The position numbers were made by a program, and so were the translations under genes. This document shows, piece after piece, positions 32,024-43,325 of a stretch of DNA of 64,000 nucleotides; positions within the stretch are counted from its first letter, which is position 1; the number at the start of each line of letters is the position of its first letter. Source of the stretch: Platynereis dumerilii (taxonomy: Eukaryota; Annelida; Polychaeta; Phyllodocida; Nereididae). The notes below the pieces were generated by a model. That model did not search any database, was not told where the DNA came from, and saw only the letters and a program-made list of their open reading frames with translations. The stretch spans positions 16,026,259 through 16,090,258 of the forward strand of contig JAPTHN010000008.1 of assembly GCA_026936325.1 (NCBI GenBank), given 5' to 3'.

Positions 32024-33620
32024 ACTAATATATGGCTAGCGGAAATACTCGCTTCTCATTGGCCTACAGCCGTGCAATATTCTACTTTGTTCCATGACCC
32101 CTATGTAACAAGCCCCCTGATTGGCCAACAACCCACCTGCATAATGTGATGTTCACCTGTATGCAGTGGTGTGTGACAGGCAGGTCAATAACAAATGTGT
32201 TATTCACTGATCAGTGAATATAACATTTGTTATTGACCTCCCTGGAAAAAAATTTCCGGAAAAAAAAAGTTTCCAAAAAAAAAAATTTTCCGAAAAAAAA
32301 AAAAAAATTTCCGAAAAAAAAAAAAAGTCCGGAAAAAAAAAGGTTTTTCGAAAAAAAAAAAAATCCGAAAAAAGAAAATTTCCACAAAAAAAAAATTTCT
32401 GAAAAAAAAAATAAATTCCAAAAAAAAATTATCATGGAACAAAACAATTGTGGACTTCAGTTTCGGTCAATATCAGATTTTACGGACCTGACCTAGTGAT
32501 ATTCACCTCGGCCTTCGGCCTCGGTGAATATCACCGGTCAGGTCCGTAAAACCTGATATTGACCTCAACCGAAGTCCATAATTGTATAATATTGCACGCA
32601 TGTTATTGCATGGTCAAAAATTTTAACATGTGAAAGATTGGACGGACCTGAGAGGAAGCACCATATTTCGAGTGCTGCTGCAACCACAAGCAGAGAAAAA
32701 GATTGTGTTTTTTCATTTACTAAAAAATGCAATGCAGAGCAACGGAGGCAGTTAGAAAGCTGGTTTTTGCGACAAAAGATGCGTCTATTAAAGGGCTATT
32801 AGGATATAAACTTTTTGTACTGATTATATTATTTGTTTTATCAGAATAAAGCAATAAGTGACCGAAAAATAGCGTTTTTGCCGATTTTTCAGTGTTTTTT
32901 TTGTGTATTGAGGTCAAAAGTCTGCTATAAAGTTTCAGAAAAAAATCGAAAATAATATCTATCATCAAGTATATAATTTTTGGATTCCAAAAGTGTGAAA
33001 AAATTTTTTGTGACTGGAATATTTATTGATTTCTGATGAGATACATTTTAAATATGTAGTTCAAAAGAAACACAGACTTGCGGCAGCACAAGATTGTTTC
33101 TTGGTTTTAGTAAAAAATGAATCACCAGCCAGTAATGGAAATAGATAGGAAAGTGATTTTGGTGGCAAAAGATGTATTTTAAAGGGCTAAGTGGATATCG
33201 ACTTTTTATAATGTTTGTTATTATTTTTAGTCGGTAGGCCTATAAAGGATTAAGAGGCCGAAAAACGTTTTCCCTCCAGGTTCAGTGACTTTGTTGTGTT
33301 AAGAGATTTCTGCCAAAAAAAGTAGTAAAATGAATTTGAAGAAAACCCATCATCAAGTATATCATTCCACAAGAGAGGCCTTTTTTTGGGTGAAATATTT
33401 ATTGAATTTTGATGAGATACATTTAAAACCGTGGGTCAAAAGAAACAAAAAAAAAGACATCAGAATTCCAGCCCTTTTATTTGCATTTGTCACAAAAAAC
33501 CATATGATATAACAGTTATTGCACATCACCTCGTGCAATATCAGTTTTTATGGCACCTCGGTCACCTCGGTGCCATAAAAACTGATATTGCACTCGGTGC
33601 TGTGCGATAACTGTATAAAA
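32024..33620. mobile_element. Palindrome-rich insertion inside the LINE
   Basis: Three hairpins lie at 32,177-32,244, 32,445-32,584 (arms over 60 bp, centre ggccttcggcc) and 33,508-33,616 (centre ggtcacctcggtg). Two diverged copies of a block of about 430 bp lie between the second and third (about 32,640-33,075 and 33,080-33,500; both contain catcatcaagtatat and gatgagatacattt). atatgatataa occurs at both edges and may be the target duplication. No coding capacity. Confidence 0.6.
32241..32440. repeat. A-rich low-complexity tract
   Basis: Runs of 7-15 A separated by tttccg/tccg. The lysine-rich and phenylalanine-rich open frames over this tract are artefacts. Confidence 0.9.
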
Positions 33621-33976
33621 TTTAAAGAATATCTTCAATTTTTTTTTGTTTTCTTATCAAAAGGAAGTTTAAGTTTTATCTAGAAAGTATTAAGTACACA
33701 TGGCTACGTCTGTGTCACCCTCTACGGTCACTTTGTGAAAATGCCAGTCAGTATGTAATTTTTTAATTTTTTTTTTTATGTCTCTCCTTCTATCGTACTT
33801 CTTTTTCTGTATATTATAATTAAATACTACATCATGTCTAATTAATTAATGTATGTAAATTTCAATGGTGGCCCCTCGATAGCGGCTCCAGGGAGCCTTA
33901 GAGGGGTCTCCAATGTTCTTATTCAATGTATATGATAAGACAAATAAATTATTTTGAATCTTGAATCTTTTGAATC

Positions 33977-34935
33977 TTGTCTGGTGCATGAGAAATCAAC
34001 ATATCATGTGAGTATATATCATTTTGGAGCTAACAGTTGATTTAACCCATATGTATCCCTTTTTTTGGCTATATGAGAGCAAGATTATCAAATGTGATTG
34101 TTATTTATTCATTTGATGAATTGGTCTGCCCTTTTTGTCCTTTTGGAAGTCCATAACATTGAGAGAAAAAAACCTTGTATGCTTCAAGTATATGTATGTG
34201 TTACATTTGGTTCAGCCTTGTTCAGAGCATCCCAGAAGTGAGAAAATGATTGAAAACTTAGCAATATTTTATACCATAGTAAAATATAGCTCATGAGCAT
34301 TTAGGCAATATCCTTTTCCACTAGGTGTGGTGAACCTACTTGGAGTTCTTGTGGTTTAAATTTAGAACCCCTCTCCAATTTTACGTTTTTTTGCAAGTGT
34401 TACGAAAAGTTCAGCCTAAAGTAGACAAGCAGCACACCAAGAATTTTACCTGCAAGCAAAATCTGATAAATGCATTTGAAAATATAACTTATGAGCATTT
34501 AATTGATATATATTTGAACTTTCTAGCTTTAATATAAATAGTTACATATAAAATCTAAGGAAATGTGGTTAATTTTTTTTGCCAGTGGGACAGTGTCACG
34601 TCGTTGCACATTAAAGGATCTACAGAAGCCACTGCAACAGTTAGATAGAAAATTTAAGCTTCAAGAGCTTTTATCACTAGCACGAAAACTCACTTTCTAG
34701 TTTTTTTATTCAGATCTGACATACCGCGGGACACAAAAAAATAACCTGTTTTCCTGAGGTTTTTGATGGCTAGATTTGCGATGAAGTTGACTTTTTGAAA
34801 ACTAATATGATATAGATGTCAGGCCTTCCAGTGGTGTATGATGTAGCATAATACATATTTGTAAAGAACATTAGACTCTACAGTACTGCTATCCTCAAAG
34901 TGAGTGCACCATTACTCTGAATAAAAAGTACTGTA
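33977..34935. other. No gene recognised
   Basis: AT-rich unassigned DNA. Confidence 0.4.
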
Positions 34936-35941
34936 CGACGGGTGTCCCAAAAGTTCTGACCAATTTTTTTGGCAGACCTTTCTATTTGAAATAGCTAAAT
35001 GAAATTTTCACAGAATAAATTTCAGGTATTTGACCATCTTTTTTGAAAAAATCAAGACTGTAAGAAATGTTTAAGTCACTGTTCTGTTACCATAGTTACG
35101 AGAGGTCAGTGCATCCAGCGCAGCTCAAATTTTCAGACGAAATTCAGCAAATCAGCTGTATTAAAGGTTAGAGAATTTATAGTAAAATCAAATGATTGCA
35201 AGAAAATGTATTTCCTGATAAGCTTGCAGTCTTTCAAGATATCTTCCATTAGATTATAAGCATTTATTTATATTTCAACCTGATCAGCTGAGGCAATTAC
35301 CAAAGGCTTTTTCCGGAAGTTGCCTGACGGCGCTTGAGACGGTTTGGCTGAAACAATCTGCTGTCAAGAGGCAGTGCTCAGGAACCTTAGGTTCAAAACC
35401 CAATCTCATCTGCTTTAATTACCAGATTTGGCCTTCTGTAACTTTGTGTGATACTAAAATATATATACCAGTTCAAAAATTAAAAAAATAATAGTCATAA
35501 CGAGAAATGAAGCAGTCGCCACATACACTGAAATTCCACAATTTAGGAACAGCCCGGTTTGGAGGACCCAGGTGATCTCCTCAGCACATCGGTTAAACTG
35601 ATTCACAGTGACTTTAAATGTAAATAAATGAACATCTTTGATATACTGTTAGGTTTTCAAATAATATTTTTCATGATCATGCATTGCATATTTTCAGTAA
35701 ATTCCTTGGTTATTTTGAAGCCTAGACACTTGGATTTGGCCTAAAAAATTGAGCTACGCTGGGTGCACTGACCTTCTGTTTCCATGGCAACAGAAAAGTT
35801 ATTTAAGATGTTCGAACAGGTACCATATTTTCAAAATGGATAGTGAAATACCTGAAATTGATTCTGTGAAAATTTCATACAGCTACTTCAAATAGAAAGG
35901 TCTGCCAAAAAAATTGGTCAGAACTTTTGGGACACCCCTCG
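34936..35941. mobile_element. Mariner-type non-autonomous element with long inverted repeats, 1,006 bp
   Basis: Left end cgacgggtgtcccaaaagtt and right end aacttttgggacacccctcg, with TA duplications outside. The inverted similarity extends roughly 250 bp inward: gtcagtgcatccagcg on the left corresponds to cgctgggtgcactgac on the right. No transposase. gggtgtcccaaaa is a typical mariner terminus. Confidence 0.85.
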
Positions 35942-36655
35942 TAAGACATAACCTGTTTCAGAGAATTAGTTAATACAGTGTACCTGTAGAGTTTCAGACA
36001 TTTCTTGAAGGAAAAAAGTGGACATCATTAGTGTCAATATTAATACTATTATATGTCAGTCATGAATCTTGAAATTTGGCAAGATTTAGTTTTCGTCTCA
36101 TTTCTCAGTTAATCATTTTTTGTGCAGTGTTTCAATAGTGGCTTAGTTCCCAACATATAGCAATTTTAAACGGTTTCCTTACAAATCTGAAATTTTTTTA
36201 TGTCTGAAATTGCATTTGAATGTTGCTTGATGTTGCTTAATGTTTCAATTGAATTTTTCCTCTCACAGTTACCACAGGTAATACCACTTTTAACAGAATA
36301 CTATTGACTGGTAGTACACTTACGCAAGTTAGGAAGATTTGGATCAAAATATGTGTCACTGAATATCAAATCTGTCCTATCCTCATCTTGGCAGTAGGTA
36401 TATGTTTATAATAATTGTAATTCCACACAGATTTATTTTTAATGGTTGCTTGCTGATAAATCAGGTAATGCCCAGCCTCATGGTCATAATCTCATATGAT
36501 TCAGACTGCTGTAGATGGTACGCTTCATTGCCAAAATTATGTCATTTGAAACCAAAATCGCGAGATACATAACCAAGTTTATGCCACAGTAAATATCACA
36601 GGCATTACAATCGTTTTGAGAAAAAAGCTTGTGACTGCACTTATTGAATTTATAT
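35942..36655. other. No gene recognised
   Basis: AT-rich unassigned DNA. Confidence 0.4.
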
Positions 36656-36656
36656 A

Positions 36657-36758
36657 CAAGGTTGGCAACTCCTGGTTTGAGAATTCATGCTCTTGCTTGA
36701 GACAGCATTACAGCAGGGATTCTCAAACCAGGAATCTTGAGGGAGTTGCCAACCTTGT
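36657..36758. mobile_element. 102-bp foldback element
   Basis: Arms caaggttggcaactcc...tggtttgagaat and the inverse attctcaaacca...ggagttgccaaccttg flank a short loop. TA-rich flanks (tata / tatg). Confidence 0.75.
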
Positions 36759-36826
36759 ATGTATTGTATACAGGATACGTTTTATAATAGCAATGTGAGC
36801 TTTTTGTAAGAAATTATAATGCCTGT

Positions 36827-36924
36827 CCCTATCAGCGTGCCTCGGCGGCCCAACGTCGGCCCAAAGCCGGTCCGATGCTGCTGACATCGGACCGACGCCG
36901 GACCGCCGAGGCACGCTGACAGGG
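36827..36924. mobile_element. GC-rich hairpin miniature element, copy 2
   Basis: Begins ccctatcagcgtgcctcggc and ends gccgaggcacgctgacaggg, with an almost perfect palindrome between. Same family as 1,858-1,978, but with a shorter left arm (fewer cggccca units). It lies about 70 bp from another foldback. Confidence 0.75.
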
Positions 36925-37196
36925 GTGGTAAATATTCATATCTTTCTGCAAAATTTAAACGTGACATCAATTATATATAGGCTATTCACCAATGGAGTGG
37001 GAGTATGGGATTTTTCAACCCAGGGCTTTAGCCCAAGGTGTGATAAACATATATATTCCCAATGCTATGTTAAATAACTTGCATTAGCCCAAGATGTGAT
37101 AAACATGTTCCCAATGCTATGTTAAATAACTTGCTTATACACAGTGCAAGATCAGTGGACAACAGAGAATATGGGAATTATTGCAATATGGTACTA

Positions 37197-37624
37197 CAGT
37201 GCCGCCTGTGAGTAAGTGAAGCGCATGAAATCGTGCCATTGCATCAATGCTAAAAATCCTCGGCAAATCTGCTTGTGGAAGCATGAATTCTCATCCGATG
37301 AGAGGAAAACATATTTGGTCATAAAGGCCAATATGTGAGGCATGTGGGATAACAATGGCAGGCAATTTTCTCTGCTGTTATCGGAGTAAGGCATGGGTCA
37401 AAGTCTTTGATAAGTAAGTGAAACACAGGCCCAATGTTATTTAATAGGGAAGATTGGTTCACTTACTTATCAAAGACTTTGACCCATACCTAACTTCGAA
37501 TACAGCAGAGCAAATTGCCTGCCATTGTTATCCCATATGCCTACACAAGCAGTTTGGTTGAGGATGATTAGCATTGATGCAATGGCACAATGTCATGTGT
37601 TTCACGTACGTACAGGCAGCACTG
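37197..37624. mobile_element. TA-flanked foldback MITE, 428 bp (complete copy)
   Basis: Ends cagtgccgcctgtgagtaag and its inverse (…ggcagcactg), with TA on both sides. The two halves are inverted copies of each other around about 37,440: gacccat...taac and gtctttgataagtaagtgaa recur in inverse. It ends 48 bp before the acceptor of the FkbM coding exon. A second copy runs off the right window edge from 63,724. Confidence 0.85.
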
Positions 37625-37683
37625 TAGCAACTGACATATAGGTGTCAAATGGTATAAAATAGTTAAGACTTTATTTATTTTAC

Positions 37684-38819
37684 AGACTGTTTGTTGCAGA
37701 CTACTGGAAACAGTTCTTCATTTCACTGGGTTCTCACATTCAACTGACACGATGCATGATCTTATGGGAGTTGCAAGAGGGAAGCTAAGCATACTACAAA
37801 CCATTTTGCTAGGAGCTGTTGTGTTTGCCGGTCTGAATTTATTATTTGTCCGTTCACGTTCAAAGTTGAGTGATGGCCTTGTCCTTTCCACAGAAAGGTT
37901 AAGCAGGGGCTTGACACTGTTCATGGAACAAAACGCCACTGCAGCCACACAACAACCTTCTTCTAAAAATGAGAACAGAATGGCAATACAACAAGCATCT
38001 CTCGATGAAGAAAACAATCTCATAGTTGAAAAACCAAGCTTAGTTTATTTCACTGCAAAAGATGCTTCCAAGTACGAAGATGGCTTTGAACGGATGGATG
38101 ACCCAGGACTTATAAGTTACATTCAGCAACGTTACTTGAAATACCCATTGAAATTGGCAGAAAAAATAAGTGGCCCTGAAGAACACAAATCCGAAAGAGG
38201 GCAGTCTAAGTTTGTGGATAATTTACTGAAGGGAAGAAGGAATGGTTTTTTTGTCGAGGTAGGTGCTTTAGATGGCGTACGTAGCTCTAACAGTTACTTC
38301 TTTGAGAAGTACCGCGGGTGGAAAGGACTGCTTATTGAGGGAAACAAAGAACACATAAAAAATATTCTCAAACATCGACAAGGATCTTATTTCATTAATG
38401 CTGCCTTAGCGACAACAAACAAAACCAAAAGAGTCAAGTTTGGAAGAGGCTTAGCGGGGAATTCGATATCCAAAGACAATTCCTACGGATCAGAATTACC
38501 AAGCTTTCCATTATACACACTGCTGAAAGCAATAGGAGTCAGTAAGGTTGATTATTGGTCACTGGATATCCAAGGACAAGAATTGGAGGTTTTGAAAACA
38601 ATACCTTGGGATAAAGTGAGGATCGATGTTATTACCGTAGAATACAGAGCTGCACTAGGTTCAGGAAAAGAGGAAAAACTTGTGCTAACGGAGGAACGAA
38701 GGCAGATGTTCCTAAAGTGGTTCCACCAACTCGGTCTATATGACCACGTCGGCACCATATATGCTCTTGATTTGGTTTTTGCAAGAAAAGAGCTGAAGTG
38801 CAAGAAAATGCAATTCTAA
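37684..38819 (+). CDS. FkbM-family (Star-like) methyltransferase, type II membrane protein; CDS 37,752-38,819
   Basis: A 355-residue protein in a single coding exon. A splice acceptor (tttattttacag, ending 37,683) precedes a 5' untranslated stretch and the first ATG at 37,752, so an upstream non-coding exon is likely. A hydrophobic segment at residues 12-32 after a short basic N-terminus predicts a signal anchor with a Golgi/luminal C-terminus; N61 and N223 are possible N-glycosylation sites. The Methyltransf_21 (FkbM) domain spans about 160-345: the SAM-binding motif GFFVEVGALDG (165-175), LLIEGN (193-198), DYWSLDIQGQELEVL (267-281) and VEYR (296-299). The family methylates hydroxyls on sugars or small molecules, or, as in insect Star, acts in trafficking; the substrate here is unknown. 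The start is supported by the in-frame signal anchor. No break is seen. Confidence 0.85.
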
Positions 38820-40717
38820 AGGGCAACAGCTTGCATAGTGTTCATCGGGGTGTGTCAATTTTAATTTGTCATGCAAATTATTATTAGGACTTTTCCATCC
38901 ATGGAAATAAGGATGCTGTATTGACGAAGGGGGGAAGTGCATATTGGTGAAAATTGTTGGAAAAGGAAAAAACTTTTAAGAGAAAATTGAAGTTGCAAGG
39001 GATAATCATAAGTATATATTATTACATGGATTGCTTTGTATTGACCCGAGTATTTTCGGCCTAGCGGCCCTCGGGAAAATATGGGCTGGCAGGGAGAATA
39101 CGAGGGTCAATGCAAAACAATCTATGTTATAATGTTTTTATTCCATGACCTCTTCTGAATTTTTCTAACCAGCCAAGCTATCAGGACTCTCAGGACTTAT
39201 GGTAGTGTCAGAAAAATCGTCCTCCATGGTTGATATTTTTAGCAACTGTATTGTGACATCACCAGCAGTGCTGATGATGTCACAATCCAAACAATGGGAC
39301 TATGACGTCATTGCCATTGTCACAGTATTTTAATCGCAGAAGCTGGTGATCTTTTGTAACTGATTTTTTGGTGAATCAGATGATAAAAACAAAACCACTC
39401 CTTGACATTATCGCTTGCTGAACATTGTGTGAATAATATTGGTGTCATTCTCACCATTTTAGCCAAATAATTTTAGGCCAACATGTAGTTTGTAAATTAA
39501 CATAAGAGGGCTCTGGTGGTAACGTCATCTGAGGGAAATAACGTCTTTTGAGGGACAATAACTTGTATTTCCCTCAAATGACGTTGTTATTTCCCTGGGC
39601 ATGTTTGGTGTTATTGGGGACAATACATGGTTGGTCATGGAATAATAAATTATATCCATTTTGATAACAAATTTGGAATCTCCAGGTCCTAATGCACATT
39701 TTAGGCACAAGTGTTTTTTTAATTTAAAATTGACAGGTCCTAGTGTTCATTATGACATGTAAGTGACCGCCTATGTGTGTTTTTTTTTTTCATGTAGATG
39801 AACAGGATAAAATCATAGTTCTATGGATGTAATTACACCCGCACAAACTTGTGCAAATGTAAAATTTTGAAAAATATACACATGCAATGAGACATTGACT
39901 TGCATTATAAAAGTCATTGATAGTCATTTAAAGAGGAAAAAATAATTACATATGATTTCTTTAGTACGCGATTCTTAGGTTCTAGACCCACCAAATACAT
40001 GCCATTTTTAGTTAATCTGATTGGTTTAGAAACAACAGAACGTCACACATTTGATTTATCAAACGTAGTAAGTGCTGGTTTAGCATTGATTCCTCACAGC
40101 CAAGTGTGAATGACAAGAATCGCACGGTAATGAAGTCACCTATAAAAGCATTAATTGGAGGTCATTAAATTTTATTTTCTCATTTCTTACATTTGTTGTA
40201 AAGTCATATGAATCCGATGATCAAATAAAATGATGGTGATGGCATTTAGAAAAATTTTGTTCATATCTCATAAAAGCTTCATGTAATCAAACAGTTGGAC
40301 AGACATTTTCAAAGCTCTCCTGCTCGACATCCACCTTTACTGTAAAATTTGAAATATGAGTCAGTTTAAATGATTGAGTGCGATGGTTGCACAATTCCTT
40401 TGAGGTAATATAGCTTGTTGTTTTAAGTTTTGAAAACCGAAAAATTATCATGACTTATAACAACATGCTATGTTACCCCAAACAAATTGTGCAAACATCT
40501 CACCACAGGCAAAATCCTTTGAGCTCAGACCTGTCCTACAGCAATGATATACAACAAGGTTCTCCACTCCTGATTTTCGTGATCTTATTAGAAGCCCAGG
40601 ATGACCTCAGTGTCTCGTCTCATTGGTCTATCCGATCTGGGCCAAGAAATCAGAGCACCAAAGGTCATGAAAGCTTTCAGCCAATGATAGAGTGTTTTAC
40701 AAATTGATCAACATTGA
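38820..40717. other. Intergenic; foldback sequences, no further gene
   Basis: Contains the FkbM 3' flank and two hairpins (listed separately). No polyadenylation site can be assigned with certainty. Confidence 0.5.
39019..39650. repeat. Foldback cluster (two hairpins within a larger inverted pair)
   Basis: Hairpin 1 at 39,019-39,133 (arms attgctttgtattgaccc and gggtcaatgcaaaacaat). Hairpin 2 at 39,521-39,586 (aacgtcatctgagggaaata and tatttccctcaaatgacgtt). An outer inverted pair ttattccatgacc (39,138) / ggtcatggaataa (39,633) suggests one composite miniature element. Confidence 0.6.
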
Positions 40718-40725
40718 CTTGATCC

Positions 40726-41255
40726 CATAGAAATACATAGAACGGACATGAGGCTCTGGCAGATGAAGCAACCAAATCCACCATCTTGGAACTGCCCTGT
40801 ATCCTGACACAATGGTACCGTGACATCACCAATAACAGTTATGTCACTTATAACAATGGCATGATGTCACATCATAATTAGTCTATTGTGACCATAGAAA
40901 TACATAGAACGGACAAGAGGCTCTGGCAGATGAAGCAACCAAATCCACCATCTTGGAACTGCCCTGTATCCTGGCACAATGTAACAGTGACGTCACCAAT
41001 AACAGTGATGTCACTTATAACAATGGTATGACGTCACATCATAATTAGTCTATTGTGACATCATATCTCAGGGCAGTTCCAACATGGCGGATTTGGTGAC
41101 CTCATCTTGAGGTGGCATCATACAGCCTCATGTCCGTTCTATGTATTTCTATGATTGTGACGTCATGTCTCAGGGCAGTTCCAACATGGCGGATTTGTTG
41201 CCCTCATCTTGAGGTGGCTTCATACAGCCTCATGTCCGTTCTATGTATTTCTATG
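40726..41255. mobile_element. Compound foldback element with perfect 8-bp target duplication
   Basis: The left side is two direct copies of a 167-bp arm (40,726-40,892; 40,893-41,060). The right side is two inverted arm copies (about 41,058-41,155 and 41,156-41,255). Each outer end is catagaaatacatagaacgg or its inverse. The 8-mer cttgatcc flanks both sides (40,718-40,725; 41,256-41,263), the duplication length typical of hAT-like elements. Arms carry tgacgtca and related CRE-like octamers. No ORF of its own. Confidence 0.85.
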
Positions 41256-41511
41256 CTTGATCCTCAAATTGACAGTTATTGTTTTGTGTTGTTAGCTGCA
41301 CCATATTACTACTGAATTCATTGATCAAATGCTCATCAATAACTTGCTTCCTGAGATCACTATTCCTACCCGTATCACTGAAATATCATCAACACTCATT
41401 GATCATATATACATGTATGCTCAGGCTTGATGCCACATCTTCAAGTAAAATCAAGTTCACATCTCTAGCACTGTAAACTGAGTACAGCTAATCCAAGATG
41501 ATCTTTAAATA

Positions 41512-42489
41512 GCGGGGCAGATATGTAAAAAAATAGTGCATTTATACATAGAAGCATGAAACTTGGCACACACTTAAAAAACATCTTTACAAAAATATTT
41601 GGATAGGGAGCCACCTCAGATTTAGCTTAGTTGGCTACTGGCAGCCATTTTCCAAAATGGCGGTCAATTCTTCCATTTTGCTTCTTTCTGGGTAGTCCCT
41701 ACAAATAGAATACATGCAAATATTGGTTTTTATTCTTCCTTTAGGTAAAAAGAACATTACTATAACATTTTTTGGTGGCCTGGACTATTTTCAGGCTTGC
41801 TGGAATGTATTTTGGCAGAAATATTGATTCAAATACTGGATTTCGCGGTTCCGCATAACTACGCCAATTCTATATAAATCGCAAAATTAATTACGTATTT
41901 GAATTCCATGCAAGAAGAGCTTTCAAATGAATACCCGCATTAATAGGCTACGTAAATTTGGTATGAAAATGGAAAAAATGAATATAAAATGTTTTTCGAA
42001 GATTTCGGTGTTCAGGTTCATTTTGACAAATAATTCATGTAAACCAAGGATGCTACCATTCATTCGAAAGCTCTTTTTACAAGGAATTCAAAAATGTAGT
42101 CTGTTTAAATATTTATCGAGATTCCACTAAACTATGGGAAACCGCGAAAATGGTGCATTTTCTTCAACAGTTCTGACAAAATGGACCCTGGCCACCCTAA
42201 ATTTTCCTGGTTCAATCTGAAAATCAAGTGAAAATGTTTTTTAGATCTATAGAAGGAATAATGAGTACTGCTTTCATACGGTCAAACTATAGGCACTTCA
42301 CAGAAAGCAGGAAATCCAGAGAATTAGTCGCCATTTTGGAAAATGGCTGGCACGGGTCAACCAGGTCAAATCTGAAGTGGCTCCCTATCTAAAAATATTC
42401 TTTAAGATGATGTTAAACTGTGTGCCAAGTTTCATGCTTCTATGTATAAATGCACTATTACTCCCCTGTTCATGACAAATCTGCCCCGC
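41512..42489. mobile_element. TA-flanked inverted-repeat element, 978 bp, related to 24,379 element
   Basis: Ends gcggggcagat and atctgccccgc between TA duplications. Long imperfect inverted repeats continue inward (gcatttatacatagaagcat / atgcttctatgtataaatgc). Internal motifs gccaccctaaa and a gagctt...gaatacc...cattaat core match the 24,379-25,390 element. No transposase. Confidence 0.8.
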
Positions 42490-42639
42490 TAAAATGGTTG
42501 ATGTCATTGATGTCTTTCACACATTCATGAACTGCCAGTTCGAGCCGATGGTTGGAGCCTGAGAATTGGGAACTTTCGCCTTAGGGAAGCAGCTACTCCA
42601 GCATTGAGAACAAACATTGCCGCACCAATAAATGTAAGA

Positions 42640-43325
42640 TTTCACCATCTAAATCTTTTGTTTGTTTCTTTTACCAAAAGTGGTGAGAGTTCAATATCTG
42701 AATCTTTTGCGTTTTCTCTAACCAATAGATGTTGAGAGTTCGCCATCTGAATCTTGTGGTTGTCTCTTTAACCAGAAAATGTCATAGTTCACCATCTGAA
42801 TGTTGTGTTTGTTTCTTTAACCAAAAGATGGTGAGAGTTCACCATCTGAATCTTGCGATAGATGTTGACAGGGCTGGAGAGTTCACCATCTGAATGTCAG
42901 AGCTCACCATTAGAATCATGTATTTGTTTCTTAAACCAGCAGATGTAAGAGTTTACCATGTGAATCTTGTGTTTGGTTCTTTTACCAATTGAAGTCAGAG
43001 CTCACCGTCAATCTGGTGCTGGTTTCTTTGTTCAATAGATGATGTATCTTGTGTTTGGTTCTTTTACCAATAGATGTCAGAGCTCACCATCAAGCTGGTG
43101 CCTGTTTCTTTTTCCAATAGATGATTCACCATCTGAATCGTGTGATTTGTTCTTTAACAAACATCAGAGCTCACCATGTGAATCTTGTGTTTGTTTCTTC
43201 AACCAGTCGATGTAAGAGCTTACCATCTGAATCTTTTGTTTGGTTCTTTTACCAATAGACGTCAGAGCTCACCGTTGGAATCTTGTGTTTGGTTCTTTAA
43301 CCATTTGATGATACCATTACGTCTG
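42640..43325. repeat. Minisatellite, unit about 55-60 bp
   Basis: About 11 diverged copies of agagttcaccatctgaatc + ttgtgtttgtttctttaacc + aaaagatg, with variable spacing and internal losses. A lone copy sits near 23,258, 19 kb away. Confidence 0.85.

Larger units (their letters stand above)
30770..33976 (+). mobile_element. 5'-truncated LINE (CR1/L2/Jockey-type RT) carrying an insertion
   Basis: 30,826-31,389 codes for the palm and fingers of a non-LTR reverse transcriptase: YLDLSKAFDTLDHSILLEKL, TGVPQGSILGPLLFIIYVND and the YADD catalytic box. The frame is closed by TAA at 31,387-31,389, although coding similarity continues (KKISKTIGILNRLKNF, SLMLSHLNYC). A 1-bp loss near 31,610 shifts into the last frame (31,647-32,021; GILKFRDICTLHDYKLCYKF). 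The 3' end, with a gacaaataaatta signal and a (ttgaatc)n tail, is at about 33,900-33,976. Between 32,024 and 33,620 a palindrome-rich insertion interrupts the 3' region. Dead copy; the exact clade needs alignment. Confidence 0.8.

Noticed and set aside
32214-32496. Lysine-rich and phenylalanine-rich open frames
   Set aside because: Direct translations of an A-rich low-complexity tract.
39019-39133. Hairpin as a microRNA precursor
   Set aside because: Arm length and mobile-element-like neighbours fit a foldback transposon remnant better; no evidence for processing.
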